DNA from: Chloropicon primus
Taxonomy: Eukaryota; Chlorophyta; Chloropicophyceae; Chloropicales; Chloropicaceae
Assembly (NCBI GenBank): GCA_023205875.1
Contig: CP060758.1
Span: 434,001-498,000, forward strand
Length of the DNA: 64,000 nt
Reading direction: 5' to 3'
Made by a program: the position numbers and the translations under genes. Positions 1 to 10,168 of the stretch are shown here, piece after piece. Numbering within the stretch: position 1 is the first letter of the stretch; each line of letters starts with the position of its first letter. Under the pieces are notes generated by a model that saw only the letters and a list, made by a program, of their open reading frames with translations, was not told the origin of the DNA and ran no database searches.

Positions 1-1110
1 GATCTCCTTGCGAGTCCTTTCCGCCCTCATGGCGTCCTCTTCGATGTTCAGGATCTCCTCGTCCACGCCCCCCTGGGCTCTGCCTTTCGCCTTGGAAGGC
101 TTCTGAGAGAGGCACAGGAAGTTGCCGGAGAACGTATGTATCGCCACGTCCTGCGACTCTTCGTTTGTCACGTAACCCATGTGAATCGACGAGACGGAGT
201 CCGCGACGTTCCCGGAGTAGATCTTCTCGGGCTGCGCGACCGCGTCCCCGGTGCTGAAAATCTCCACGGTCCCGTCGTCCTTGCCCACTATGATGTCTGG
301 GATGCCATCCCCCGTGAAATCGTACTTGGCGCAGACACAGTTCACGCCACCCACGGAGTTCTCCACTGGCATGTTCCAGCCCCTCCGGATCGCATCCGAG
401 TCGAGGAAGAGCTGCCCCAAGCCTCCCCTCTCCGTCCCGTAGATAATTTCTCTCCTCCCGATGCAAAGCTCTAAGGTGCTGTAGCCCGCCCCGCCGCTGA
501 TGACCGACTCCACTTCAGCGATGGTGGTTGGAATGGTGTCCAGGGAGGCCTCGTAGTACACCTCGCCGTCCTTGAGAACCTTGAGGGACCTGTCTTGGCA
601 CACGAGCACCGGGCAAACCTCTGCCATGCCAGAAAAAGATATCCGCGCCGTGATCATCTCATTTATCCTGTCCCTCGACACGTACTGCTGGACGTCGTTG
701 CTGTTCTCGATCTTGTTGCAAACGTAGTCCCCCGCGGTGAAGAAGGTCAAGCCGTTCACGGTGAGGGCCTTGATCTCCTCGGTCAGGTTGGAGCTGTACT
801 GGAAGAACTGCTTTCCCTTCTTGTTCACTCCGACCACAGTTTGGTCGTAGCAATAGAATATCTTGTCCTGCTGGCCGGATCCCTTCCCGAGCTCGACCCT
901 GGTGATCGCCCGGTGCAGGGGAAGGCTCTTGAACACCCCGACCGTCTCCTTTTTCTTGACCGAGAACACTTGGATCACGCCGTCCGTGTCCCCTAACACG
1001 ACTTTCTGCCTCGTCCTCTTCCCCAGGGGCAGAAGCTTCATGGACCCCTTGTACGCCGGGGCGCTTTGTATGATGTCATTCCTGTAAAGCGTGATGTTCG
1101 TTCCCTCCAT
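1..1110 (-). CDS. BBS7: BBSome subunit BBS7 (partial, C-terminus off the left edge)
   Basis: From an ATG at 1110-1108 the minus strand stays open for 370 codons and runs out of the window, so only the N-terminal part is present. The protein resembles BBS7, a beta-propeller subunit of the BBSome that moves membrane cargo along cilia/flagella. Family blocks appear in order: KVVLGDTDGVIQVF near residue 36, KKGKQFFQY, NLTEEIKAL, PVLVCQDRSLKVL and DIIVGKDDGTVEIF. No intron is needed in this part. It is head-to-head with a flagellar-type kinesin, with about 850 bp of repeat-rich DNA between the starts. The assignment rests on remembered family sequence; BBS2 is the main alternative but fits less well. 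Confidence 0.85.
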   Translation of the reverse strand, partial: MEGTNITLYRNDIIQSAPAYKGSMKLLPLGKRTRQKVVLGDTDGVIQVFSVKKKETVGVFKSLPLHRAITRVELGKGSGQQDKIFYCYDQTVVGVNKKGKQFFQYSSNLTEEIKALTVNGLTFFTAGDYVCNKIENSNDVQQYVSRDRINEMITARISFSGMAEVCPVLVCQDRSLKVLKDGEVYYEASLDTIPTTIAEVESVISGGAGYSTLELCIGRREIIYGTERGGLGQLFLDSDAIRRGWNMPVENSVGGVNCVCAKYDFTGDGIPDIIVGKDDGTVEIFSTGDAVAQPEKIYSGNVADSVSSIHMGYVTNEESQDVAIHTFSGNFLCLSQKPSKAKGRAQGGVDEEILNIEEDAMRAERTRKEI

Positions 1111-1178
1111 GATGATGATGATGCCTGTCCTGTCCTTTTCCAGCAACCACCTGCTGCCGACTGCGACACTGACAGTGT

Positions 1179-1275
1179 CTCACACTCACTCACTCACTCA
1201 CTCACACACACACACACACACAGAGCGAGCGAGCGAGCGAGAGAGTCAGAGTGAGTGAATGAGAGTGAGAGTGAG
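1179..1275. repeat. Simple-repeat tract (CACT/CA/GCGA/GAGT)
   Basis: Successive short-period runs, (CACT)n then (CA)n, (GCGA)n and GAGT-like units, lie between the divergent BBS7 and kinesin genes. No coding capacity is supported. Confidence 0.85.
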
Positions 1276-1402
1276 CAAGGCGGAGACTCTTGGTGTCGTG
1301 TCCAAAATACTCTCGCTGTCGCTACCTCAACCGCGCTTGGGCGATCTCCATGAAGGCAATCCCAAATCGCCCTCCTTTCCTCCTTTCCTCTCCAAAGCAA
1401 AA

Positions 1403-1674
1403 GGGTTCGCTCGTTCCCTCCATGACATTACTTTTCCAAGAGCATGACTACTCGTTCCCTCCATGCCATTCCTTTTCCAAGAGCATGAGTACCCAAAAAT
1501 CGTACAATGCCAAGACACCACCTTTCCTTCCTTCCAAGTGCTTTTTCCATTGTACGCAGGAGAGGGTTCACTCGTTCCCTCCATGACATTACATTTCCAA
1601 GAGCATGACTACTCGTTCCCTCCATGACATTCCTTTTCCAAGAGCATGGGTACCCAAAAATCGTACAATTCCAA
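1403..1674. repeat. Two-level tandem repeat (41-bp unit inside a 161-bp unit)
   Basis: A segment of about 110 bp starting at 1403 recurs at 1564 (offset 161) with few differences. Within each copy a 41-bp unit beginning TCGTTCCCTCCATGACATT appears twice (1411 and 1452; again in the second copy). The rest of 1111-1964 shows no gene and presumably holds the promoters and 5' UTRs of the two divergent genes. Confidence 0.85.
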
Positions 1675-1964
1675 GATTTGCTAGTGCTTGTGTTGGCTCT
1701 GGTGGTATTTCCATGTTAGGCCTCCATGGGTGGTCTCTGGACCGTTAGGGGACGTTCAAACCCGACGCAGAGGAGTGAAAGAGAGAAGAGAGGAAAGCTA
1801 AAGGTGGCATTACCTTTGGAGAAAGTGTAGCCATGGGAGGGTAGGGGGGGGAGGCCAGAGGGAAAGCAGAGGGTGCAACCTGTGTGTCCTGGATTTTGCT
1901 TTCGTTCTTTCGTGTGTGTGTGTGTTGGTTTCGTGGGTTTGTCTCTTGTGTTGTTGTGGCAAGT

Positions 1965-4373
1965 ATGTCGGGACGGCCTTCCACGAGTGGCAAGAAGGCT
2001 GGGTCCTCGAAGAATATTGATATCTACCTCAGGTGCAGGCCGGTGCCTCGACCGAGTGAGAACTTCACGTACGACTTGCAGGATGGGAGCACGAGCATAG
2101 AGATACCGCACGAAGCGGCGGCGGGGTACATCAACAACAAGAAGGAGAAATACGACTTCAAGTTCAATGGGATCTTTGGGCCAGAAGCGAAGCAGGACGA
2201 GGTGTTCGACGGGGTGGCGAAGAAGGTTGTGCTGGGGGCGTTGCAGGGAGTCAACGGGACGATATTTGCGTACGGTCAGACGGGTTCGGGTAAGACGTTC
2301 ACCATCACCGGTGGAGCGGAGCGTTACGTGGACCGCGGTATCATTCCTCGGTCCATCTCGCTGATATACCAGGAGCTCGAGAAGAGGACAGACCAGCAGT
2401 TCTCGGTAAGCATCTCCTACCTGGAGATCTACCAGGGTCGAGGATACGACTTGCTCGATCCTGAGAGGGAGGTGAAGCAGATAGAAGATCTGCCGAAAGT
2501 CAGCCTTTGGGAGGACGGGGAAGGCAAGTTCGTCCCCCGGAACATGTCTAGCCACAACGCTGGCTCCGAGGAGGACGCCCTCAACCTCCTTTTCCTTGGG
2601 GACACGAACCGCACCATCAGCGAGACGCCGATGAACTTGACGTCAAGTAGGTCCCACTGTATTTTTATTGTGAACATCGAAGTCAGGACGCCTGGGGAGG
2701 ACACCGTGAGGAGGTCGAAGCTGAACCTGGTCGACTTGGCGGGTTCGGAGAGGGTGGCGAAGACGAACATCGACGGGACGATCCTGGCGGAGGCTCAGTA
2801 CATTAACGGCTCGCTGCACTTCCTGGAACAGGTCATCATTGCCTTGCAGGAGAAAGCGACCGGGATACAGAGGCACCACATCCCTTACAGGAACTCCATG
2901 ATGACAGCGATACTCAAGGACTCCCTGGGTGGAAACTGCTGCACTGCCATGGTTGCCACGGTCAACATGTCCGAAGCGCAGCTGGGGGAGTGCATCTCCA
3001 CCTGCCGGTTCGCTCAGCGCGTCGCGATGATTTCCAACGTCGTCATGGTCAACGAGGAGCTTGACCCAAAGCTCATGATAAAGAGGCTCAAGCAGGAGAT
3101 CAGGGACTTGAAGGAGGAGATAGGCATCCTGAAGGGCGGAGGCGCCGGCGCGGGAGAGGAGGAGGAGGCGGTCAAGCCAGGGTCGCAGATGTTCAACCAC
3201 ATCAAGCAGCAGATCCAGCAGTACGTCAGCGACGCTTCCTCGAGCGCAAAGTTGAACGTCGGCGGAAGCATGGCGTACATCAGGACGGCGTTCCAGATCT
3301 TCAAAGGCTTTGTTGGAAACTCTGGAAGCCATCTAGTCGGAGGAAGCGCAGGCGTCGGGGAGCCTGTCAAGCCTGAGGCTACGGCGGACACGAAGGCGCT
3401 CGAGGAGCAGTGCAAAAAATACAAGCTGCAGATTCAGCAGAGGGACAACGAGATCAGCATCTTGGTGTCCATGATGAAGAAACGGAGCGACATGCAAGGC
3501 TTCCAGGGCCTTCCTCAGCCCAAGCTGCGGTCTAGCGGGGAATCGGCACTACTCACCAAGTCCCCAGCAGCGGCGGCGGCAGGTTCTCCGGGGAATCATC
3601 GGCAGAGGCTCAAGTCCCCCGGCGGAGGAAAGGAGAACTTGCAGCAACAGGCGACGTCGGGTCGGGACGACATGGACGTTCTGGCCAACACCAACCTCCT
3701 GGCGGACCGCAACAAGGCTTTCGAGATATTCCGAAAGAGCTACAGGAAGAGCGAGGCGATCGAGGAGAACAAGCTCTTGCTGAAGGAGAAGTTTCAGGAG
3801 GCCAAGGCCTTGGGCCGGGTGGTCGGCGAGTGCAAGCAGAACATCTCGGGGCTGAAGGCTTCCATCGAGAAGCGCAGGATGGAGAGGGCTGTCCAGGGGC
3901 TGTCCGAAGGCGGGGACGACCAGGAGGGGGACCCCCAGGAGGACCTGCTCAAGTCCAAGATAGACAGGGAGAAGTTCAAGTACAAGGAGGGATTTGGCAA
4001 GCTCAAGGGGTTGAAGCGAGAGATCGAGCACATTCAGAAAATTTTGGAAAACAGCAGGAACAAGCTCCAGTCGGACTTTGAGCACTGGCTTTCGGTGATG
4101 GTCAGGCAGCAGCAGGGGCTGATCCGCAGCCCGGCCAACAAGCAGCAGGAGAGGAGGCAGGCGTGGAGCGACGACTCGAACGCCGTCGCCACGAGAAAGG
4201 GAAAGGGAGTGGTGGGGGGGAATAACTCTAGCGTCGCCAAGTCCCTGAACTTTGACTTTGACGTCGATCCCGTGGTCTTGCAGAAGGCGAAGCCCCTCCT
4301 CACTGGCAACGCCGAGGCTGACAGAGACATCATCAAGTTCTACCAAGCGAGGCAGAAACTCGTGAACTCCTAG
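1965..4373 (+). CDS. KIF6: Kinesin-9 family motor, KIF6-like
   Basis: An intronless 802-residue kinesin with an N-terminal motor. Visible motifs: P-loop GQTGSGKT at residues 104-111, switch I SSRSHCIF, switch II LVDLAGSERVAK, and the family-typical stretches GYDLLDP, LNLLFLGDTNR and CRFAQRVA. These match kinesin-9 (KIF6/KIF9), motors of motile flagella, and KIF6 best. The motor is followed by a neck coiled coil (LMIKRLKQEIRDLKEEI) and a charged coiled-coil tail. The frame is open upstream to 1884, but the ATG at 1965 begins the protein without a hydrophobic, UTR-like extension. TGTAA follows the stop at 4408. It is divergent from BBS7, another ciliary gene. Confidence 0.9.
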   Translation: MSGRPSTSGKKAGSSKNIDIYLRCRPVPRPSENFTYDLQDGSTSIEIPHEAAAGYINNKKEKYDFKFNGIFGPEAKQDEVFDGVAKKVVLGALQGVNGTIFAYGQTGSGKTFTITGGAERYVDRGIIPRSISLIYQELEKRTDQQFSVSISYLEIYQGRGYDLLDPEREVKQIEDLPKVSLWEDGEGKFVPRNMSSHNAGSEEDALNLLFLGDTNRTISETPMNLTSSRSHCIFIVNIEVRTPGEDTVRRSKLNLVDLAGSERVAKTNIDGTILAEAQYINGSLHFLEQVIIALQEKATGIQRHHIPYRNSMMTAILKDSLGGNCCTAMVATVNMSEAQLGECISTCRFAQRVAMISNVVMVNEELDPKLMIKRLKQEIRDLKEEIGILKGGGAGAGEEEEAVKPGSQMFNHIKQQIQQYVSDASSSAKLNVGGSMAYIRTAFQIFKGFVGNSGSHLVGGSAGVGEPVKPEATADTKALEEQCKKYKLQIQQRDNEISILVSMMKKRSDMQGFQGLPQPKLRSSGESALLTKSPAAAAAGSPGNHRQRLKSPGGGKENLQQQATSGRDDMDVLANTNLLADRNKAFEIFRKSYRKSEAIEENKLLLKEKFQEAKALGRVVGECKQNISGLKASIEKRRMERAVQGLSEGGDDQEGDPQEDLLKSKIDREKFKYKEGFGKLKGLKREIEHIQKILENSRNKLQSDFEHWLSVMVRQQQGLIRSPANKQQERRQAWSDDSNAVATRKGKGVVGGNNSSVAKSLNFDFDVDPVVLQKAKPLLTGNAEADRDIIKFYQARQKLVNS

Positions 4374-4558
4374 AGAGTCTGAGTGAAGGAAGGACACGAC
4401 GACGACATGTAACTCTACTAAACAAGCGTACAATACAACACTAGCACAGAAAGTAAACAAATACATAAGAAAGGGCTGCAGGGAGAGGAGAGCATATTGT
4501 GTGCAATCCAGGTTGCCGATGATTCGACGACCCCAAACAGATATGTGGATTCCCCTCT

Positions 4559-5203
4559 TCAGCTCGCCAGTCGGGCGGCCCCGGCGCTCTCGACGACGTC
4601 GAACAAACTATCCTTGAGAAAAGGCTGCAGAGAGAGGAGCACGTTGTACACGAAGCAGTCCTCCTCGGGCGTATGCCAATCCAGGTTGCCGATGATTCTC
4701 CTCTTCAACTCGCAGTCCCTCTCCACGGCGTCCAGGGCATCCGCAACTCCTGACACAAAGTCCCAGTAGACCGCGTGGTCCGGTGGCTCCTCCCGCTTCA
4801 CCAGAACCTCGAAGTCTCGGCGAAGGAGCCGCACGATACCCATCAGTTCCTTCTCCAGCGAACGCAGCTCCTGGTAGTGCACGTTCTCCGAGGCGAGGGC
4901 GTCCTCCACCGGTGACGAGTAGCACGCCAAGGACGACGACGACGCTGGTGACGATGACGCCGATGGAACGTTCTCTTCTCCATCCTGCCGTGCGTCGTCG
5001 GCGGCATCCAACCTGTGGAGAAGTTTGTCGACCTTGGCCTTGGCGGGTGTCTGTGCCTTGACCTTGAGGGTCTTGTACGCTCCCTCCAGTCGAGAGAAGG
5101 ACGACCTCACCGAGTCCTGCACGCTCCTGTACCTCCTCAAGTTCTCCAGCAACCGACGGACCTCCTCAGCAGGAGGAGAAGCCGCTGCGACGAGGGTCGC
5201 CAT
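4559..5203 (-). CDS. Hypothetical coiled-coil protein
   Basis: A clean 214-codon minus-strand frame. The N-terminal third (RRLLENLRRYRSVQDSVRS) and the middle look helical/coiled-coil, separated by a Ser/Ala-rich linker. The C-terminal part is more conserved-looking (VYWDFVSGVADALDAVE, then IIGNLDWHTPEEDCFVYN). I do not recognise the family. It is convergent with the kinesin gene (185 bp between stops) and co-oriented with the SAP30-like gene. GC-rich codon use like its neighbours supports a real gene. A small spindle or centrosome subunit is possible, but nothing in the sequence shows it. Confidence 0.65.
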   Translation of the reverse strand: MATLVAAASPPAEEVRRLLENLRRYRSVQDSVRSSFSRLEGAYKTLKVKAQTPAKAKVDKLLHRLDAADDARQDGEENVPSASSSPASSSSLACYSSPVEDALASENVHYQELRSLEKELMGIVRLLRRDFEVLVKREEPPDHAVYWDFVSGVADALDAVERDCELKRRIIGNLDWHTPEEDCFVYNVLLSLQPFLKDSLFDVVESAGAARLAS

Positions 5204-5456
5204 GCCATGCAGTTGCAGTTTCCAGTTTCCAGTTTCTTCTTGCAGAGCAATGAGGGAGGCGAGGCTTGAGGCAATGCCTTTGTGGATGACGATCGCCTTG
5301 TGTGCTTGGGCTCGTGTCAGGCAAAAGGATTAGAATACAGTAGTAGTAGATTTAACCTTGTTGGTACAACTCTCTTTGTTCAAAGCAAAAAAAAGGAAGG
5401 GGGCAAGACGGAACATGGAACGGGGGCTTCTGGCTTCCGCGGCGGTCTAAACCTAA

Positions 5457-6068
5457 CTAATTCGTCTTCACCCTCTTTGAGATCATGAACTCCAGGAACG
5501 TGTGAACGACTTTCCTCTCGTCCACCTTCTGTTTCACGAAATGCGCGCCGACCGCGCTGACAAGCTGCTCTTTCGTTGCGTTGGCCTGGACCTTGAGTTT
5601 ATAGTGCTTCTTGTACCTCTTCAGTGCCGCAACTTCGAGCTTGTTGAAGTTGACCGAGACGTCCGGAGACTGGTCATCCTGCCTCCGAAGGGACGACGTG
5701 GTCGCGTACCTCGAGGGCTTCCTCTTGGTCCTCCCGCCGACGGCCGTCACGGAAAACGTCGTCCTCTCCTCCCCCCCAGTCCGCGCCTCGTTCTCGTCCT
5801 CCTCGCTCTCGCTCTCCTCCCCGGTGGGCTGCTCCAGGACCGTCAGGGCGTTCCTCTGCAGCCTGACGTGCGAGCCGTCGCTCAGGACGAGCCAGTGCCA
5901 GCCCCCCAGCCCCACCGCCTTCTTCACCGTGCCCTTGAGCCCCACGAGCTTGGACTTTGTGCGGTTGTTCCCCGTCACCAACACCTTGGTGTGCCGAGGC
6001 AGCAGAGCCGTGGAGTCCTCGCTGACCTCATCGTCCTCCGCCGCGGCCCGCGACCCTCCGCCGTTCAT
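5457..6068 (-). CDS. SAP30-like Sin3-binding protein (histone deacetylase complex subunit)
   Basis: 203 residues. The C-terminal 60 residues match the SAP30 Sin3-binding domain: NFNKLEVAALKRYKKHYKL, then TKEQLVSAVGAHF and a final TFLEFMI helix. SAP30 family proteins bridge Sin3 to class I histone deacetylases. The N-terminal half holds a KOW/SH3-like stretch (GLKGTVKKAVGLGGWHWLVL), as in plant members, then an acidic linker and a basic KRKPSRYATTSS segment. No intron is needed. Start chosen at the first ATG (6068). Domain assignment is good; the full complex membership is inferred. Confidence 0.75.
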   Translation of the reverse strand: MNGGGSRAAAEDDEVSEDSTALLPRHTKVLVTGNNRTKSKLVGLKGTVKKAVGLGGWHWLVLSDGSHVRLQRNALTVLEQPTGEESESEEDENEARTGGEERTTFSVTAVGGRTKRKPSRYATTSSLRRQDDQSPDVSVNFNKLEVAALKRYKKHYKLKVQANATKEQLVSAVGAHFVKQKVDERKVVHTFLEFMISKRVKTN

Positions 6069-7191
6069 GAGGTGGTGATTAGGGCAATCCAGAGGACCAC
6101 GGCAGCAATCCCTCTAACAAGCAGGCAACCAATCCAAGCCAACGTGCGGAGCGCCGTCCTCCTCGAGTGACTCGGTGTTCAAGGGATCACCGAGGAGCGT
6201 TACCAAAGCTCCCTTCGAGAAACGTCGTTTTCGGAGAACCAAACAATCCGTCAAAAAACGTTCGTCCGTCCTCGTCGTTTGGAGGACGGGGAGAACGACG
6301 TCGATGTTTCGACACGACGGACCGTCGCGGATGTTTCGCCGTGTTTTTGTATTGGAAAAGAATCCTTCCAAGTCCACGACCCTCCCGCCCAACACCAACG
6401 AAGGTGCCCTCTTCGTTGAATAATCCAACACAGCACTCCACACCCCTTTGTTGGGATTAATAAACCAAGTGTATGTATGGTTATAATGTATGGATGTATG
6501 GATGTGTGTGGATGACGATGACGATGACGTTTGGATGACGATTGCGTTTGTTTTCTTCTGCGTCGTCCGGGACGAAAGAAAGAAAGTCAAAAGGGGGTGC
6601 GCAGGAATGCTCCACCACAACCATGCAATGCAGTGATACGGGTGCGGACGCCGTCCACCTAAACCCAAAAACACACAACAAACAAACACACGCCAAACCC
6701 TTCGCAAACTCTTCGTTGCCAACGAAGAGACACGTGAACGTTGGTTGTAAACGAGGTTACAACCAATCGTCTTATATGGGGATTTCAGCTTGAATTCGAA
6801 TTTTGGCTTGAAAATTTTTTTTTTTTTTTTTTTTTTCCCACCAAGTCGTTATGAAATAGTGTACGTAGTTTACATCATTTTGTGTTCGACGGCCGAACGA
6901 CGACGAGCCGAGAGGAGCCGAGAGAGGAGAGAGCGAGAGGGGGTTTGTTCTTCTTCTTGTGTCTCTTTGTGTGTGTGTGTGTTAGGGTTCGAGAGTGGGA
7001 GGAGGGGAGATCATCACCTTGGGGATACCTTTCCGCCGTTACCTTTCTCTTCCCGTCGTCCGGGACTTTGGATCAAGCTCGAGCTCTCGAGGAGGCAACG
7101 GAGACAGAGGAGTGGAGTGGAGTGGGTTTGGTTTGGTTTGGTTTGATTTGATAGGGTTTGATTGGGTTTGGTTTGTCCTTCTTTTGAGAAG
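6069..7191. other. Gene-free interval upstream of SmB
   Basis: No convincing coding frame. It contains a T22 run at 6815-6836, a telo-box-like TTAGGGTT at 6982, and a (TTTGG)n-like stretch from about 7128 to 7175 just before the SmB start. Frames on both strands have the skewed composition of UTR DNA. Presumably the two divergent promoters and 5' UTRs. Confidence 0.6.
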
Positions 7192-8160
7192 ATGACGGTG
7201 TCGCGGACTTCGAAGATGTTGAGCTACATCAACTTCAGGATGAGGATCACCATCCAGGACGGTCGGCAGCTCGTGGGAAGGTTCATGGCTTTCGACAAGC
7301 ACATGAACGTGGTCCTTGGGGATGCCGAGGAGTTCAGGAAGCTGCCGCCCAAGAAGGGAATGGGGGAGGTAAGGAGGAAGGGGATAGACAGAAATCGAAA
7401 CCACGACGACGTGCTTCGTTCTTTTTCTCTTGCTGACTCCAATGTGTTTGTTTGCTTGCTTGCTCGAATCGAATCGAATCGAATCGGATCTCTCTCTCTG
7501 TCTCTCTCTGTCTTTGCCTGCCTGCCTGCCTGCCACCATCAACGTCGTCGTCGCCGTCGCAGAGAGAGGAGAGGAGGGTTCTGGGGCTCGTCATCCTTCG
7601 CGGGGAGGAGGTCGTGTCCATGACGGTGGAGGGACCGCCGCCCACCTCGGAGGCGAAGCTCAGGACGACGACGGCGGCCAGCGGAGGCCCAGGAATAGGC
7701 AGGTCCGCCGGGCGCGGCGTTCCTGCCATGGGAGGAGGAGGACAGGTGCCCATGGGGCTCGCCGGACCCGTGCGTGGAGTCGGTGGACCGGGAATGGGAG
7801 CCATGCAGCCAAGGCCTCAGGTGAGTGGGGCGAAGGAAAGAAAAAGGGGATTGCGCGAAACGAAATGAATTATTCTGACTTTTGGACTGACTCGCGTTTC
7901 CCGTTCCAAACTGCTCTCAGATGTCCGGAGCCCCGATGGCTTACGGAGCCCCAGGGATGAGGCCGGGAATGCCACCGCCGGGAAGCTTTCCCCCCAGGCC
8001 AGGAATGCCGCCGCCGGGAGCGTACCCGCCGAGGCCGGGCATGAGGCCCGGGATGCCTCCTCCGGGAAGCTATCCCCCCAGGCCGGGAATGCCCCCACCG
8101 GGCGCCTACCCCCCTCGGCCTGGCATGATGAGACCCCCCAGGGGGCCTCCCCACCACTGA
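7192..8160 (+). CDS. SNRPB: Core snRNP protein SmB/B' (three exons)
   Basis: Exons 7192-7368, 7563-7820 and 7921-8160, joined in phase 0 across GT-AG introns of 194 and 100 nt, give 224 residues. The first two exons form the bipartite Sm fold: Sm1 with [18 protein letters not shown] and Sm2 with [20 protein letters not shown], both diagnostic of SmB. After [12 protein letters not shown] comes a proline/glycine/methionine tail; exon 3 is almost entirely PRPGMPPPG-type repeats, as in animal and plant SmB. SmB is part of the Sm ring on spliceosomal U snRNAs. Both introns fall between structural modules. The second donor is GTGAGT; the first is GTAAGG. Confidence 0.95.
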
Positions 8161-8279
8161 AAACAAAACGGAAAAGTGCAAGCTGAATATAAATAAAAAA
8201 ATATATAAACTTGTGTGTGGACTTGCGAGCGCGCGTGTTGTACTCGCCCTGTGCTCCTCCCCCCGCCAGCACTAGCGTG

Positions 8280-9501
8280 CTACTTTCTCGCCTCGATCTG
8301 CTCCCTCCAGCCCTCGTTCAGCTGCCTCTGCTTGAGCTTCTTGATCTCGACCTGCTCCAGCCTCGAGAGCGCGAGGTCCTCCTCGACGTCGTTCAGCAGC
8401 TCCCAGTCCTGCGAGAGCTCCTTCTTCCTCTGGGCCTTCTTCAACGACTTTTTCTCCAGCATCTGCTGCTCCAAAAAGGTCTTGTACTCGAGCTTCTGCT
8501 TCCTGACGTCCTGGGGGGACGAGCAGCTGATCTCAGCGGGGTAAAGGGGGACGTTGTTCACCGCCCGGGTGTTGTCCTGCTTCTCCCGCCGCGACCTCTC
8601 CTCCTTCTCGGCGATCTGGGCCTTGAGGTACTCCTGGACCTGCCTGTTGCTCGCCTCCTTCTGCTGCACCACCACCTTGGCTTGGCTGTCCAGCTGCTTC
8701 CTCCTCTGCAGGTTGTACTTGTCCAGGGACTTCTCCGTCTTCTTCATCGCCCTCTCGCTCTTCAGGTGGCGCAGGTACGCGTCCTTGCTCACCACGCTCT
8801 CGAACTCCTCCGGGATGATCTTCTTCTTCGTCTTCGAGGGAGCGTACGACGAGGACGAGACGCCCAACGAGCTCTTCCCCGTCGAACCCATGCTGGCCTC
8901 TCCCCCCTCCGGCCCTCCCTGGCTGCCGGCCGACGGAGGGTTCTGCCTCGACCCCCTCCTCTGATGACCCCTCTCCGCCTCGAGCTCCTTGGTCGCGCTG
9001 CTCAGCGTCGTGTACCCGCCGCCCCCGAACTTGAAGACCACCTTCATCCCGCGAGCGTGCAGGACACCAAAGCCAAAGTTGATGCTCATGGAGATCCCAG
9101 AAGATATCTTGCCGTTTATCTCGTTCAAAAGGTGTTTCAGGCACGTCTGTACCACGTCCTTGCTCAGCACCTTGGAGTACTGCAAGGCAATCCTCGAATA
9201 GTTGATGTCCTCAATGGGTTCCAGCTTCCTCTTCAGGATCACCTCCGTGTGGATCCCATAACGCCTGGCGAACTGCTCGTTCAGCACGAACACCGGGGTG
9301 ATGCTTCCGCTCGGTCCGGTCGACAGGGTGAACTTGCCGAAGTTTGCCAAAGCTGCTCCACGGTTCACCCGAAGCTGGCTATCGATCCACTTCATGGTCG
9401 CCAGCCAGGCCGTGAGGTACGCGCTCTTCGTCAAGTTTGGGTTCACCTTTCTCACCCTCTTGGCGCAGTCCTCCGCCAACGAAGTCAATTGGTCCGTCAT
9501 C

Positions 9502-9503
<2 letters not shown>
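8280..9503 (-). CDS. CCDC81-like protein with eukaryotic HU-like domains
   Basis: 407 residues. The first 180 hold two HU/IHF-like modules as in CCDC81 (GAALANFGKFTLSTGPSG with FVLNEQFARRYGI, then NFGFGVLHARGMKVVFKFG). The second half is a long basic/acidic coiled coil ending DWELLNDVEEDLALSRLEQ and EGWREQIEARK. CCDC81 relatives are centrosome- or cilium-associated in animals and conserved in flagellates. The gene is convergent with SmB, with only 119 bp between stops. The start codon sits next to a (GAC)n tract, and the first two codons are both ATG, so the exact start is uncertain by one residue. Confidence 0.75.
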
Positions 9504-9536
<33 letters not shown>

Positions 9537-10168
9537 GAGGAGGAGGAGGAGGCTACGTTATAGGCGAAGCAAAACGTAGCTTGCGAATGAGTTGTTGTTG
9601 TTGTTGTTGTTGTTGATGCCAAAAAGGTTGAATCTTGGTCGAGTCTCGCCCCAAGGGTGGCCACGGGGTTTGTCCTTAAGCCGAGTTCGGTCAAGCCTCT
9701 GCCTTGTTGACCCTCTCTCACTCACTCAGGTTTTTTCCTTCTCTTCTCCTTCTTTTTTTCTTTCTTCTCCTCGCTGGTCAAATATTTCTGCTTCAACACA
9801 AGAATAAACAAACACGAGGAGGAGGAGGAGGAGGGAGTGGTGGAGAAGGGCAACAGGGCAACAGGGAAGGGAGAGAGAGAGAGACCGGGATCTAAGGAAT
9901 GACTCTTGCTTGCTCTCCACTGCTTTCGATGGGTCAAGAAATGGATTGTTTTTTTGCTTGCTTGCTTTGTAACGCACGCGGCGGTCTCGTGTCGGGGCAA
10001 GGATGATGATGAGGAGGAGGAAAGGCTTGTCAGGGCACAAAGAAACTGAAGAGTGATGACATTTGTAACTACATTTTGCTTATCCAGCTTGATAGTGATA
10101 ACTGCATCTACATCTTGCTTATATCTAGTCTCCTAAGGCTTGCTTGACCTGACATAAGGTCTCCCACC
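9504..10168. other. Gene-free interval with simple repeats
   Basis: Holds (GAC)n followed by (GAG)n at about 9503-9550, (TTG)n at 9592-9615, pyrimidine runs near 9725-9775 and (GAG)n near 9817. Open frames here are low-complexity and not supported as genes. Confidence 0.6.

Noticed and set aside
6114-6722. 202-codon minus-strand frame
   Set aside because: UTR-like composition, no domain, and overlapping frames on both strands; lies in a promoter region.
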